From Bacteroidota bacterium (lineage in GTDB: Bacteria > Bacteroidota > Bacteroidia > Flavobacteriales_D > Crocinitomicaceae): a stretch of 22,284 bases of DNA. This document shows, one piece after another, positions 8,857 through 16,826 of this stretch (position 1 is its first letter; every line of letters begins with the position of its first letter). The stretch is from the NCBI GenBank assembly GCA_006226555.1, contig SBGS01000137.1, positions 1-22,284 of the forward strand. Direction: 5' to 3'. Below the pieces are notes generated by a model. The model searched no databases. It saw only the letters and a program-made list of their open reading frames with translations, and was not told where the DNA came from. A program made the position numbers and the translations under genes.

Positions 8857-9293
8857 TCTTCGATCAGCATTTCTGTACCGTTAAACCGAATTCTATCGCC
8901 CTTTTTCTTGCCTATGACCTGTTGTCCGATAGGTGAGGCTTGAGATAGAACAAAAACCAATTGGGAATCGATACTTAATTTACCAAAAGCCGTCGCAAGA
9001 AGGTACCATGAGTTATTCATTTTGATCAAACTACCATTTTGGACTATCTCAGTTTTGGGTAGGACAGCGATGCGCTTTATACTCAGTTGCATTTCTTCCG
9101 CTTGTATCAATTGGTTACCCAATCTTTCCTGTTCAAGTTGATTCATGGCTCTTGAAGTTTCATGCTTATCGCCTGAAGTGTTCTTTGTGTCAGACGCAAG
9201 CCCTTCACGCAGTTGAGCGAGTTCAGCATTCAATTCACCAATCCTTTCGGAGATAGCTTTATTTAGGGTGTCGATCACTTTACTTCTATTCAT
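8847..9293 (-). CDS. GreA/GreB-like transcript cleavage factor family protein
   Basis: A cytosolic protein of 148 residues. The N-terminal half is an antiparallel coiled coil (about residues 5-75). Its tip carries Asp42 and Glu45 (GDKHE), with the same D-x-x-E spacing as the acidic tip of GreA that places metal in the RNA polymerase active site. The C-terminal half ends with SPIGQQVIGKKKGD, matching the FKBP-like Gre domain, where SPIG..LLGK..GD is typical. It is a divergent, phylum-specific relative that databases have often labelled 3-oxoacyl-ACP synthase, a name nothing in the sequence supports. Rescue of backtracked polymerase is inferred. The ATG at 9291-9293 is preferred over an in-frame ATG at 9356 because the upstream stretch is inside the previous gene. 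It overlaps that gene by 8 bases (ATGAATAG). Confidence 0.75.
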   Translation of the reverse strand: MNRSKVIDTLNKAISERIGELNAELAQLREGLASDTKNTSGDKHETSRAMNQLEQERLGNQLIQAEEMQLSIKRIAVLPKTEIVQNGSLIKMNNSWYLLATAFGKLSIDSQLVFVLSQASPIGQQVIGKKKGDRIRFNGTEMLIEEIQ

Positions 9294-10539
9294 GGCGTGG
9301 AGTAAGATAGATTCGAAGAAGGTATAAGAACAAAAGAAAATGCGTAACGAAGACAATGCGATGTGCAGTGTACGATGAGAAGAACCATTGAGAATGATGA
9401 TATTGTTTTAAAATTCCAAAAACAAAAAAGCCATAAACAGTAGCAGCCGCGACTGTTAGCCAGATCACCTGCTTAGGTAGATTTAATAAAAAAATAGAAA
9501 GTATGAGAAATGGATAAAAATGATAGAGATAACGTTCGTGAGTGCCTGTAAAAAAGAGATTTACAGCCAAAAAGAGCAGGGAATATGAGATCAACATCCC
9601 GCCTATGACCTTATTCATCTCCACTTTTGTGAATCGCTTATAAAAATTAAAGAAGATCACGATCGAAAGTATGCCGACAATCAATACCCCCATCATTTTT
9701 GGGGATAACCCTAATATCCAAGGCGTGGTTGAAGGAGTATACATCTCATCTACAAATAGCATCCAAACATTAAATCCGTTCCCTGAAATGAAGTTCACGT
9801 GCTCACTTCCTTCCAGAAAGATCTTTTGAAAATGAGAAATGTGATATGATTCGGGTAAAGTAAGCCAAAGATCAACGGCAACAATGGGCAGAAGAAATGC
9901 GATTAGGGCGATCATCATGGAAGGTAGGTACTTTCTATAGTCTCGCATCCAATAGAGGATCATTAAAAATCCCAAGATAAGAACGGGAAATAAAAGAAGT
10001 TGCTTGGTAAGCAAGGCCATACTTAATAGAATTCCAATTCCAATCGAAGAACTAAGCCGCAACTTCAATGAGTTTGTTTTTAAATGGGCAAGAACTAAGA
10101 TCAGAAAAATGAAAAGTTCTGATTGCCCAATGGTGTCGATCTGACCCCAAAGCGCACCACCAATGAATGTAGAAGGTAGCAATCCTGTAATACCCGCCCA
10201 GATCATCGGATTCCTGATTTTAAATTTTGAGAGCAAATTATGGATCAACAAAACATTTACCCCATCAATGAATGCCAGAAAAATTAAAAATGATGAGACA
10301 CTGCCCAGTAAATTCATTATTCCCGATGACAACAGAAGGCCAAGAGCAGGATAGTTGCAATAGCAAGATGTCGTATATACCTGTTTCAGGTCTTTCACAT
10401 AAGGAATCCATTCTTCAAATGTGTGTACATCAAAGTGGTGATAGAGCTGTGGAAAAAGAAAGCGCAGGATCAATGATATTGTGATCCCCATCAGAAAAAT
10501 GATCCAGCTATAAGAACGATGGCTGCTACTCTTATTCAT
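9286..10539 (-). CDS. GT-C type membrane glycosyltransferase (Gpi18-like mannosyltransferase family)
   Basis: A 417-residue integral membrane protein with roughly ten or more hydrophobic segments. Features fit the GT-C fold: an acidic first outer loop after membrane segment 1 (HFDVHTFEEW, Asp37), then CNYPALG near 61-67, the motif GALWGQIDTIG around 128-138 and GTHERYLYHFYPFL toward the C terminus. WGQxDxxG and HERY are characteristic of the Gpi18/PIG-V-related bacterial mannosyltransferases, which take sugar from a polyprenyl-phosphate donor. The actual sugar and acceptor are unknown. It lies between a flippase gene and a Gre-like gene, with 8-base overlaps on both sides (ATGAATAA at its start, ATGAATAG at its end), so translation is probably coupled. 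A role in a surface glycan or protein glycosylation is inferred from the neighbours. Confidence 0.75.
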   Translation of the reverse strand: MNKSSSHRSYSWIIFLMGITISLILRFLFPQLYHHFDVHTFEEWIPYVKDLKQVYTTSCYCNYPALGLLLSSGIMNLLGSVSSFLIFLAFIDGVNVLLIHNLLSKFKIRNPMIWAGITGLLPSTFIGGALWGQIDTIGQSELFIFLILVLAHLKTNSLKLRLSSSIGIGILLSMALLTKQLLLFPVLILGFLMILYWMRDYRKYLPSMMIALIAFLLPIVAVDLWLTLPESYHISHFQKIFLEGSEHVNFISGNGFNVWMLFVDEMYTPSTTPWILGLSPKMMGVLIVGILSIVIFFNFYKRFTKVEMNKVIGGMLISYSLLFLAVNLFFTGTHERYLYHFYPFLILSIFLLNLPKQVIWLTVAAATVYGFFVFGILKQYHHSQWFFSSYTAHRIVFVTHFLLFLYLLRIYLTPRHE

Positions 10540-11725
10540 GTTTTTCTTTTGCGCGTAAGAATGCGAATTCCAAATAAATTGCCATTCCTAAAAATGCCAC
10601 CCCATAACTCAGTGCAGCTCCGGTTAGATCGAAGTGTAGTATGGCAAAATAAGTAACTACCAGAAATAGCATATTTCCAAGCAGACTTGCACGAATGTTT
10701 ATCCAGTTTTGATCACGTGCAATGAAAAAGTGATTGTGAATTGTATAGGCCGACAACAAAATAATTGCCGGAGTAAAAGAGCGGATAAGATCGGGAACGG
10801 AACTGAATTCTGAGCCAAACACATAAGTAAACAAAGTGGAAGGTATAGTCCATAGAATAAGCGTAGCAATCGTTGTTACCACAACACTTGTAAAAGCCAG
10901 TTTATTCGTCAACTTTTTCTGATCATTTAATTCAGGAATATTTACTAATCGCGATAGTTGGATCGTGGCGATACTTTTACAGATGATCCACACTGACTCG
11001 GCTATGGAAACAGCAACGGAGAATACCCCTAAAGCTTCCATTCCTTTTAGTCTTTCAATGACAAAGTATACGAAGCGGTAATTGAACAGCTGAGATAAAT
11101 TGTTCAATTGGATCTCCGAGCCGTAGCGAATCATTTCTCGAAAACTGGCTGTCTCAAGAGAGTTGTTTTTTAGATGCTCATTTCTTAATACGACAAAACC
11201 AAATCCAACGGTTAACGCATTAGCTAATATATAAGCAAAAAATATTTCATCAATATTTACGGAATCGAAAACGAAAAACCGCACCGTAATGTAGCTCCAG
11301 AGTACAGTTGTTCGAATTGCATCCAGCCAGCCGTATGAGTAGACCTTTTCCTTACCCACAAGTAGGCTATGTTGAGCAGTAATTATTCCTTGAAAGACAG
11401 AAATAGTGATCAATTCAGCTACGTATTCCCATGGCGACAAATTTAGAAAGGAGATGAACGCACCAATAGTTATCCCGGAAATAACGGACCATATAACGGC
11501 TTGTTTGATGAGGCTTTTCACAGATCTCTTGGGTGCAAAGTAGGTTAGGGATGGACCTCCAACAACGGATTGAACCATTCCAACAATGGTTACCCCTAAT
11601 ATTACGAGAGCAATAGTTCCCCGAGCCTCCGCACCGAGGTATTTTGCCGATAGAACAACGACAGCCAGATTGGCTACAGCAGCGTAACCTCTCACAAAAA
11701 CTGTACTGATGATCTTACCTAGCAT
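10532..11725 (-). CDS. Polysaccharide flippase, Wzx/MATE-like (MOP superfamily)
   Basis: A 397-residue integral membrane protein with about twelve hydrophobic segments. The N terminus (TVFVRGYAAVANLAVVV, then AKYLGAEARGTIALVILG) has the pattern of Wzx/RfbX-type exporters of the MOP superfamily: a first helix, then a short loop ending in LGxxxxG. Such proteins flip lipid-linked oligosaccharides across the inner membrane. The length is slightly below the usual 420-500 residues but appears complete. The start ATG at 11723-11725 overlaps the stop of the upstream GT4 gene by 11 bases, and its stop overlaps the GT-C gene by 8. With glycosyltransferases on both sides, export of a short surface glycan is likely. 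The substrate is unknown. Confidence 0.8.
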   Translation of the reverse strand: MLGKIISTVFVRGYAAVANLAVVVLSAKYLGAEARGTIALVILGVTIVGMVQSVVGGPSLTYFAPKRSVKSLIKQAVIWSVISGITIGAFISFLNLSPWEYVAELITISVFQGIITAQHSLLVGKEKVYSYGWLDAIRTTVLWSYITVRFFVFDSVNIDEIFFAYILANALTVGFGFVVLRNEHLKNNSLETASFREMIRYGSEIQLNNLSQLFNYRFVYFVIERLKGMEALGVFSVAVSIAESVWIICKSIATIQLSRLVNIPELNDQKKLTNKLAFTSVVVTTIATLILWTIPSTLFTYVFGSEFSSVPDLIRSFTPAIILLSAYTIHNHFFIARDQNWINIRASLLGNMLFLVVTYFAILHFDLTGAALSYGVAFLGMAIYLEFAFLRAKEKHE

Positions 11726-12863
11726 TAGATTTGAGTTCTAAATAAATGTCAGAAAATGCCTTTCCGATTGCTTCGTAGCTAAAATTTTCCAGAGCGAAGG
11801 AGCGTAATTTTTCCGGTTCGAATTCCTTTTCTCTTTGCAGGAACGTCAAAAATGCTTCTTTTAGTGCTTCTTTATCTTGGGCTTCGATCAGAATTCCATT
11901 TTGAGGGTTGACAAATTCGGGTATGCCATTCACGTTGGTTGATATAACCGGGACACCACTCATGAATGACTCGGCAATAACGCAAGGAAAATTCTCATAA
12001 TTACTGAATAATACTAATGCTCTGGCGTGCGCGAGCTCATTGGCTATCTCATTGGTGCTGAGAGGACCTTTGAACGTCACATCATTTTCATTCAGTCCTT
12101 TTTCAGCTGCATAGTTCTTTAGCTGCTCAAAAGGCATATCGCTTATAAATAAAAAAGGAATCGTTTCACCCTGCGTTTTTAGTTCTGCAAGCACATCGAT
12201 TATACCTTTCGGGTTTTTCTGTTCTTCATTCAACGTAGAAATGTGAATGAAAGCACGTCTATTTTCAACGTTAAGCTTAAAGACATTCGCGTCCACAACA
12301 TTGGTCACGCGAATTTGTTTGGTAGCGGGTGCCAGTCGTGAAATTGCTTTACCGAGATCATTGGATACGGGTAATATAAGATCTGCGGACTGCAGAACTT
12401 TTTTCGTGAGATCTAGTTGTCTCTTCGTGAATTTATTGCTCGGGTCGTGATAACCTGTTGAATGCTCCGTAACGACAAATGGAATGTTGTATTTTCGTTT
12501 TAATTTCAACGCGAAAATCCCCAGAGGATAAACGACATTTAGATGGGTCAGATCGATCGCTCCCTTCTTTTTTTCAATTATGGTTAAGCCTGCCTTGAAG
12601 GCCTTCCTATAATTCCACCATTTTATTAATTGACCAATGAAAGGGATTGAGGCCTTCGTTTGTGGGATATAGATCTGTACTTCGAACACTCCATTTTTCT
12701 CGGAAGTACCTATTTCCATGTGTTTTATTTTTTCGGAAGGGAAAATTGACAAACATGAAATGGTGTGAAACAACGCTGCGGCTTCTGCATGTTTTTCCAC
12801 GAAATTCCCCAAAGTTGGAGCGTTTCGGTTTGGATACCAGGAATTCAGAAAAAGCACATGCAT
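11715..12863 (-). CDS. Glycosyltransferase family 4 (GT-B fold)
   Basis: A 382-residue cytosolic or membrane-associated retaining glycosyltransferase. The N terminus MHVLFLNSWYPNRNAPTLGNF is the acceptor-binding Rossmann half typical of GT4. The C-terminal donor half holds the EX7E motif (Glu290 and Glu298 in YENFPCVIAESF), followed by SGVPVISTNVNGIPE, the usual nucleotide-sugar contact loop. The sugar cannot be assigned from sequence. It starts 13 bases after the cysteine desulfurase stop and overlaps the flippase gene, so it is probably cotranscribed with both. No truncation or missing catalytic residue is seen. Confidence 0.9.
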   Translation of the reverse strand: MHVLFLNSWYPNRNAPTLGNFVEKHAEAAALFHTISCLSIFPSEKIKHMEIGTSEKNGVFEVQIYIPQTKASIPFIGQLIKWWNYRKAFKAGLTIIEKKKGAIDLTHLNVVYPLGIFALKLKRKYNIPFVVTEHSTGYHDPSNKFTKRQLDLTKKVLQSADLILPVSNDLGKAISRLAPATKQIRVTNVVDANVFKLNVENRRAFIHISTLNEEQKNPKGIIDVLAELKTQGETIPFLFISDMPFEQLKNYAAEKGLNENDVTFKGPLSTNEIANELAHARALVLFSNYENFPCVIAESFMSGVPVISTNVNGIPEFVNPQNGILIEAQDKEALKEAFLTFLQREKEFEPEKLRSFALENFSYEAIGKAFSDIYLELKSNAR

Positions 12864-12875
12864 GAAGCAGTGGAT

Positions 12876-14018
12876 TTAAGCTAGAGTTTTCTCGAAAACT
12901 GCCTTCACTTGTTCTAAAGCATAATCGATCTCTGCTTTTGTTGTGTATCGTGAGAATGAAAAGCGAGCATTAGGACGAGTCATATCGGCTCCAATTCCTT
13001 CTAATACGTGAGATCCTTTTGCTGCCCCTGAAGAACAGGCACTACCACCTGAAACCGCCACTCCTTTCAAGTCTAATGTGAAAAGTAACATTCCTGCCTT
13101 GTCGGTTTTTGGGAAACAGACATTTAGAACAGTATAAAGTGATCTATCGGGATCAGTTTCTCCGTAAAAATCGACATCATCGCCAAAATAATCTTTCAAT
13201 TGTTCGATCATGTAGCTTTTTAATCCCTGAACATATTGCTGATGCCCTTCAACGTTGTCATATGCAAGCTCCATGGCCTTGGATAATCCAACGATCCCAT
13301 ACATATTTTCTGTACCACCTCTGAATCCGCGTTCCTGACCTCCTCCATGAATAAGGTTTGTGACCTTGATTTTGTTGTTCACATAGAGGAAACCGATTCC
13401 TTTGGGACCATGGAATTTATGTGCTGCGCAAGTGATGAAATCGATATCCAGCTCCTGTAGATCAAATGAAAAATGACCCATTGTTTGAACCGTGTCGGAG
13501 TGAAAATATGCTCCATGATCTCTACAGATCGTACTTACTTTTTGTAAATCGATCATTGTTCCGATCTCATTGTTTGCGTGCATGAGTGAAACGATCTTCT
13601 TTCCTTCTTCTTGGAGCAATTCCTCCAGGTGATTCAAATCGATATGACCTTTTTTGTCCACACGAACATATTTCACGACCACTTCAGGAAACATTTTTAA
13701 GGCTTCAGCGGTATGTCCGACAGCATGATGTTCAAGTGGAGAGGTGATGATCGTTGTAACACCTAATTCTTTAACAGCTGTAAGCAGTGCCATATTGTCG
13801 GCTTCAGTACCTCCGGAAGTGAAGAATATCTCTGATGGTTTGCAATTCAATAGACTGGCAATGGTTCTTCTTGAAGTCTCAAGATATGCTTTACTTTTTC
13901 TTCCGAATGAATGGGATGAAGATGGATTTCCAAAAACATCTCTCATGATCGGAATCATAGCATCGATAACTTCAGGTGCCATCGGCGTAGTTGACGCATT
14001 GTCTAAGTATACATTCAT
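12876..14018 (-). CDS. Cysteine desulfurase (IscS/NifS-like class V aminotransferase)
   Basis: A 380-residue PLP enzyme that takes sulfur from cysteine as an enzyme-bound persulfide and releases alanine, supplying Fe-S cluster and thiolated-tRNA synthesis. The N terminus YLDNASTTPMAPEV is the family signature. Lys201 in CAAHKFHGPKG is the Schiff-base lysine, and Cys328 in SGGSACSSGAAKG is the persulfide cysteine on the mobile loop. The SGSACSS-type loop points to the IscS/NifS group rather than SufS. No iscU or iscA gene is adjacent; the following genes are glycosyltransferases and a flippase on the same strand, 12 bases downstream. A consensus -7 box (14036-14043) lies 17 bases upstream of the ATG, so this is the likely first gene of a five-gene unit. 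The gene symbol is left blank because IscS and NifS forms cannot be separated here. Confidence 0.93.
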   Translation of the reverse strand: MNVYLDNASTTPMAPEVIDAMIPIMRDVFGNPSSSHSFGRKSKAYLETSRRTIASLLNCKPSEIFFTSGGTEADNMALLTAVKELGVTTIITSPLEHHAVGHTAEALKMFPEVVVKYVRVDKKGHIDLNHLEELLQEEGKKIVSLMHANNEIGTMIDLQKVSTICRDHGAYFHSDTVQTMGHFSFDLQELDIDFITCAAHKFHGPKGIGFLYVNNKIKVTNLIHGGGQERGFRGGTENMYGIVGLSKAMELAYDNVEGHQQYVQGLKSYMIEQLKDYFGDDVDFYGETDPDRSLYTVLNVCFPKTDKAGMLLFTLDLKGVAVSGGSACSSGAAKGSHVLEGIGADMTRPNARFSFSRYTTKAEIDYALEQVKAVFEKTLA

Positions 14019-14035
14019 CTTACAGCATTTGTTCG

Positions 14036-14043
14036 CAAAGATA
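14036..14043 (-). promoter_or_regulatory. Candidate -7 promoter box for the cysteine desulfurase unit
   Basis: TATCTTTG on the minus strand matches TAnnTTTG exactly and ends 17 bases before the ATG at 14018. It lies in the 66-base spacer after the upstream secreted-protein gene. No clear TTG -33 element is visible. The box is identical to the one ahead of ccsBA. Confidence 0.5.
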
Positions 14044-14084
14044 GCGATTTCAGCCGAAGACGTATGTTGGAACGCGATTTTGAC

Positions 14085-14774
14085 TTACTCTTCGATCCAG
14101 CTGTGTTCAGCTATGAAAGCGGTACTTACTTGTACCAGCATCTGATAAACATCTTCCGGATAAAGGATCTCAGCTTTTCTAACCGTTACTGAACCATCAG
14201 AGGAAGTTTCCTCCTTGCTTTTTAAAACACCGAATTCTTTCAATTTGGTTGTTTTGTCGTAGAATTTATTCCCGACTTCATCAAATGCGGTGATCGTTAA
14301 CGAGATTGCCGGCTTAAGTCTGGATCTTTTTCCATCAGGAAGTGTAATTGCCATTCCTCCTCTACCTGTGATGTTCACGTCAACGCGCACGTAATAATTC
14401 CGTTCATGATTGTTCATCGCATTTTTTCGAGTATCTACTGGCATACCTTCAAGTTCGCCATTCATTCCGAGTGTAGTAATATCGTTGCCCTTCTTGTTCT
14501 GTTTGTAGATGCACTTGGCTTCAGCATCGATCATTGCAGACACTGTTCTTTCGATATTCATTCGAACAGAATCAATCAATTCCTCTGGAAAGACTGGTTT
14601 TTCTGAATAACCGGATAGAAACTTCCTTTCATTGAATGAAACAGTGAGGTCATTCATCAACTCTTCATCCATTCGAAAGGAGATGTAAAATATTCCGGCG
14701 CTGGCTTGTGCTGAGACAGTTGAGCCAATAGCAATTGCAGAGAATAGGGATAGGGTAAGAAATAACTTTTTCAT
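14085..14774 (-). CDS. Secreted protein of unknown function
   Basis: I do not recognise this family. The 229-residue product begins with a clear signal peptide (MKKLFLTLSLFSAIAIG, cleavage likely after the Ala-Gln of VSAQ near residue 23), so it is periplasmic or exported. The mature part is mixed alpha/beta with no membrane segment. It contains an acidic helix (MDEELMNDL), a single Cys (AKCIYKQNKK), a Gly-rich turn (NITGRGGMAITLPDG) and a beta-rich C-terminal half ending in a helix. The ATG at 14772-14774 is chosen over an in-frame ATG at 14834 because the earlier one would start inside the upstream terminator and bury the signal peptide. It lies downstream of the VWA gene but is separated from it by a strong terminator. 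No function is proposed. Confidence 0.7.
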   Translation of the reverse strand: MKKLFLTLSLFSAIAIGSTVSAQASAGIFYISFRMDEELMNDLTVSFNERKFLSGYSEKPVFPEELIDSVRMNIERTVSAMIDAEAKCIYKQNKKGNDITTLGMNGELEGMPVDTRKNAMNNHERNYYVRVDVNITGRGGMAITLPDGKRSRLKPAISLTITAFDEVGNKFYDKTTKLKEFGVLKSKEETSSDGSVTVRKAEILYPEDVYQMLVQVSTAFIAEHSWIEE

Positions 14775-14816
14775 GAAAGGTGATTTTCGGACCAAATTAC
14801 CAAATCCCGTACCATA

Positions 14817-14846
14817 AAAAAACCTCCTTGACAAAGGAGGTTTTTT
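14817..14846 (-). terminator. Intrinsic terminator of the VWA-protein gene
   Basis: A 13-base perfect stem, AAAAAACCTCCTT at 14817-14829 with AAGGAGGTTTTTT at 14834-14846, has a GACA loop. On the minus strand it forms GC-rich pairs followed by a T run, 8 bases after the VWA gene stop. It separates that gene from the secreted-protein gene downstream. Confidence 0.88.
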
Positions 14847-14854
14847 CGGGTTAC

Positions 14855-15985
14855 TTACTCTTCACCGCTTTCTTTTGAATATCCCGCGGATTCTGCTTTT
14901 TTCATAATACTTTCGTTTACAGAAGAACCAAAATCATCTGCTCCCTCTGTATCCGATCGTTTTTTCATTTCCTCATCAATATAGGCTTGTCTTTTTTGAG
15001 CAAGGTCACTGATCGTTTTTTGATAGCGTATACGATCTGCTTTTTTCTTTTCCAATAATTTCTCTTTTTCCTCATCGCTTAGCCCTTTGAATTCATCAGG
15101 AAGGTCTTCCTCAGGAATCTCTTTGATATCTTTTCCCTCTTCAGTAGCATCGATCAGATCCCAACTTGCATTGTTATAAGCTTTACCTCCTTTTGATTTA
15201 ACAATTGATCTTTCTGCTTTGACGGCAACAGATTGCAATTCTGCATTTTCATCCTGAGTTGCCTGAGAAGCTTTTTTCATACGACCATATGAACCGATTC
15301 CATAATAGGTATGGTTTAAGGAGTCATTGTATGAATTGATGTCTTTGTCATAAGGGGTGTCAATGTGCACTACTTTTCGATCTGAATCAATATTGAAATA
15401 ATCACCATTACTGCATGATGCTCCATCTTTCCAGAATGTTCTTACTCCTTCATCATAATTTCCACAAAAGATGGTATTGATGAAAATTCCTTTATCAGCT
15501 GCTTTTTTACATTCTGATTTGTAATCAATTGGTCCTTGGTTAAATGGTTCGTTACCTGCAATATAGATCATTTTGAGATCGTTCGCATTTGCAGACCAAT
15601 TAAGGTCAGAAAGCGATCTGCCTATCACCGCACCACAAAATTCGCTACCTCCATTTGTTCTTAGCCCAAAGAGCTTTTCAGACAGGAGATCCATATCAGT
15701 AGTAAGGTTCAGGATCTGCTGTATATAATGGTCACTTGGTTCCAAACCGTCGTTTCCGTAATGATATAATGCAAATTCAATATCGGGCGCGGTTCCATTG
15801 TAGCGAAGTGAGCTGACCTCGTTCACAATATTCCAAATACGAGATTTAGCCTGATCGATCAAACCATCCATTGAGTTGGAGGTATCGAATAAGATCGCTA
15901 CCTGGATTTTACGTTGTGCAAACAGAGCCGGGCTAAAGAGGCTTGTCAAAAAGATACTTGCGAGAAGAAAAAGAAATCGATTCAT
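14855..15985 (-). CDS. Secreted von Willebrand factor A (VWA) domain protein
   Basis: A 376-residue exported protein. A signal peptide (residues 1-24, cleavage likely after ALFAQ) is followed directly by a VWA domain whose metal-ion adhesion site reads DTSNS (Asp34, Ser36, Ser38). Further family-like motifs are the Thr/Gly-rich TNGGSEFCG and the AGNEPFNQG stretch. Four Cys residues lie in the VWA part, possibly in disulfides. After about residue 230 the sequence becomes Lys/Glu-rich and helical (KGLSDEEKEKLLEKKKAD, then QKRQAYIDEEMKKR), probably a coiled coil, ending in a polar tail. VWA domains mediate metal-dependent protein binding; the partner is unknown. The gene appears monocistronic, ending at its own terminator, with a 72-base spacer upstream in which I see no convincing promoter. 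Confidence 0.85.
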   Translation of the reverse strand: MNRFLFLLASIFLTSLFSPALFAQRKIQVAILFDTSNSMDGLIDQAKSRIWNIVNEVSSLRYNGTAPDIEFALYHYGNDGLEPSDHYIQQILNLTTDMDLLSEKLFGLRTNGGSEFCGAVIGRSLSDLNWSANANDLKMIYIAGNEPFNQGPIDYKSECKKAADKGIFINTIFCGNYDEGVRTFWKDGASCSNGDYFNIDSDRKVVHIDTPYDKDINSYNDSLNHTYYGIGSYGRMKKASQATQDENAELQSVAVKAERSIVKSKGGKAYNNASWDLIDATEEGKDIKEIPEEDLPDEFKGLSDEEKEKLLEKKKADRIRYQKTISDLAQKRQAYIDEEMKKRSDTEGADDFGSSVNESIMKKAESAGYSKESGEE

Positions 15986-16057
15986 CTTGTTGTTTTTATT
16001 TGGTTAATACAACAACAATGATGATCGGTTCAAAAGGAACTAAGATTTAACGTTTTT

Positions 16058-16702
16058 TTAGTTTTGATAAGCTACCGATAAAACTTTTATTTGTTCATGA
16101 TTCGTAGCATCTATCTCGAGCCATCCAAGCTTCTCCATGCGACTGAATCCTAAGTATCGGGTTCCCGAAACTGCATACCAAGGACCAAAGCTCATCGTTC
16201 CCGGCGAAGGGTTTTCTTGCCACATATTTAATGTAGTTCCTCCCCATGTGTTTTTCTCAGATATTTGATTTTCGTATCCAACAGTATCTGCCCAATACAA
16301 TGTAGTTGTTTGACCCAAACCAATTGGCGCTTCTTCGGTCCTCAAACGAACGAGTGTACCGTTTACACCGGTTATTCTGAAATATGGGAAGGGGTTAGGC
16401 ATTTGTCCGTTCAAAAGATGAATACTATCTTGATTTAACAATGCGCATGTAAACCTAAAGTCAATAATACCGTCCTGATTAAAGTCCAATGAATCTTCTC
16501 CAAAACCATAAAGATTTTGAGAATCCCAATTGATCATAAGTTCAAGAGATGGGGTTAGCGTATCACCGGTCATGAACACAGGAGTTATTACTCCTGCCTT
16601 AATTGTATTGTTAAACAAAGGGCTGGAATTTCCATCCTTTTTACATGAAACAAATAGGAGGGACACAGAAAAAAGTATAGGAAAAATAAACTTCATAATC
16701 AT
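16058..16702 (-). CDS. Small lipoprotein of unknown function
   Basis: A 214-residue product with a lipoprotein signal peptide: short n-region, hydrophobic core and lipobox LFVSC with the lipidated Cys at residue 20, followed by KKDGN. It is therefore probably anchored to the inner or outer membrane facing the periplasm. The mature part is beta-rich with many Trp and Tyr residues. It contains SLDFNQDGIIDFRF, which resembles a calcium-binding EF-hand/dockerin loop (D-x-N-x-D-G-x-x-D). I do not recognise a named family. Two starts are possible, ATG at 16700-16702 or at 16694-16696, and both keep the signal peptide. The mature 3' end of tRNA-Arg lies only 7 or 13 bases upstream, so expression may depend on the tRNA transcript. 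Confidence 0.7.
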   Translation of the reverse strand: MIMKFIFPILFSVSLLFVSCKKDGNSSPLFNNTIKAGVITPVFMTGDTLTPSLELMINWDSQNLYGFGEDSLDFNQDGIIDFRFTCALLNQDSIHLLNGQMPNPFPYFRITGVNGTLVRLRTEEAPIGLGQTTTLYWADTVGYENQISEKNTWGGTTLNMWQENPSPGTMSFGPWYAVSGTRYLGFSRMEKLGWLEIDATNHEQIKVLSVAYQN

Positions 16703-16709
16703 TTTTTAG

Positions 16710-16781
16710 TGGCTCCGCCAGGACTCGAACCTGGATCTAAAGTTTAGGAAACTTCTATTCTATCCCTTGAACTACGGAGCC
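16710..16781 (-). tRNA. tRNA-Arg, anticodon CCU
   Basis: Read on the minus strand, the acceptor stem GGCTCCG pairs with CGGAGCC, with discriminator A. The D stem is GTTC/GAAT, the anticodon stem GAAGT/ACTTT holds the loop TTCCTAA (anticodon CCT), the variable region is AGAT, and the T arm is CCAGG-TTCGAGT-CCTGG. It is 72 bases long with no encoded CCA. The anticodon CCU decodes the arginine codon AGG. It lies between the last gene of the cbb3 operon (36 bases upstream) and a lipoprotein gene (7 bases downstream), all on the same strand. Confidence 0.96.
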
Positions 16782-16797
16782 GTTCAAGCATAGAATA

Positions 16798-16826
16798 CGA
16801 AGTTAATAAATTGAGATCAATCGCAA
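16798..16826 (-). promoter_or_regulatory. Candidate promoter for tRNA-Arg
   Basis: On the minus strand, TTG at 16824-16826 is followed after an 18-base spacer by TAACTTCG at 16798-16805, seven of eight matches to TAnnTTTG. It ends 17 bases before the tRNA 5' end and overlaps the stop region of the upstream membrane-protein gene. No terminator hairpin is visible in 16782-16816, so read-through from the cbb3 operon is also possible. Confidence 0.4.

Noticed and set aside
8847..9293. Annotation as 3-oxoacyl-ACP synthase
   Set aside because: No thiolase-fold or Cys-His-His catalytic motif is present; the coiled coil and the SPIG..GKKKGD C terminus match the Gre family.
16440..16510. Dockerin or EF-hand domain in the lipoprotein
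   Set aside because: A single D-x-N-x-D-G-x-x-D loop is visible without the paired second repeat or cellulosome context, so only a possible calcium loop is noted.
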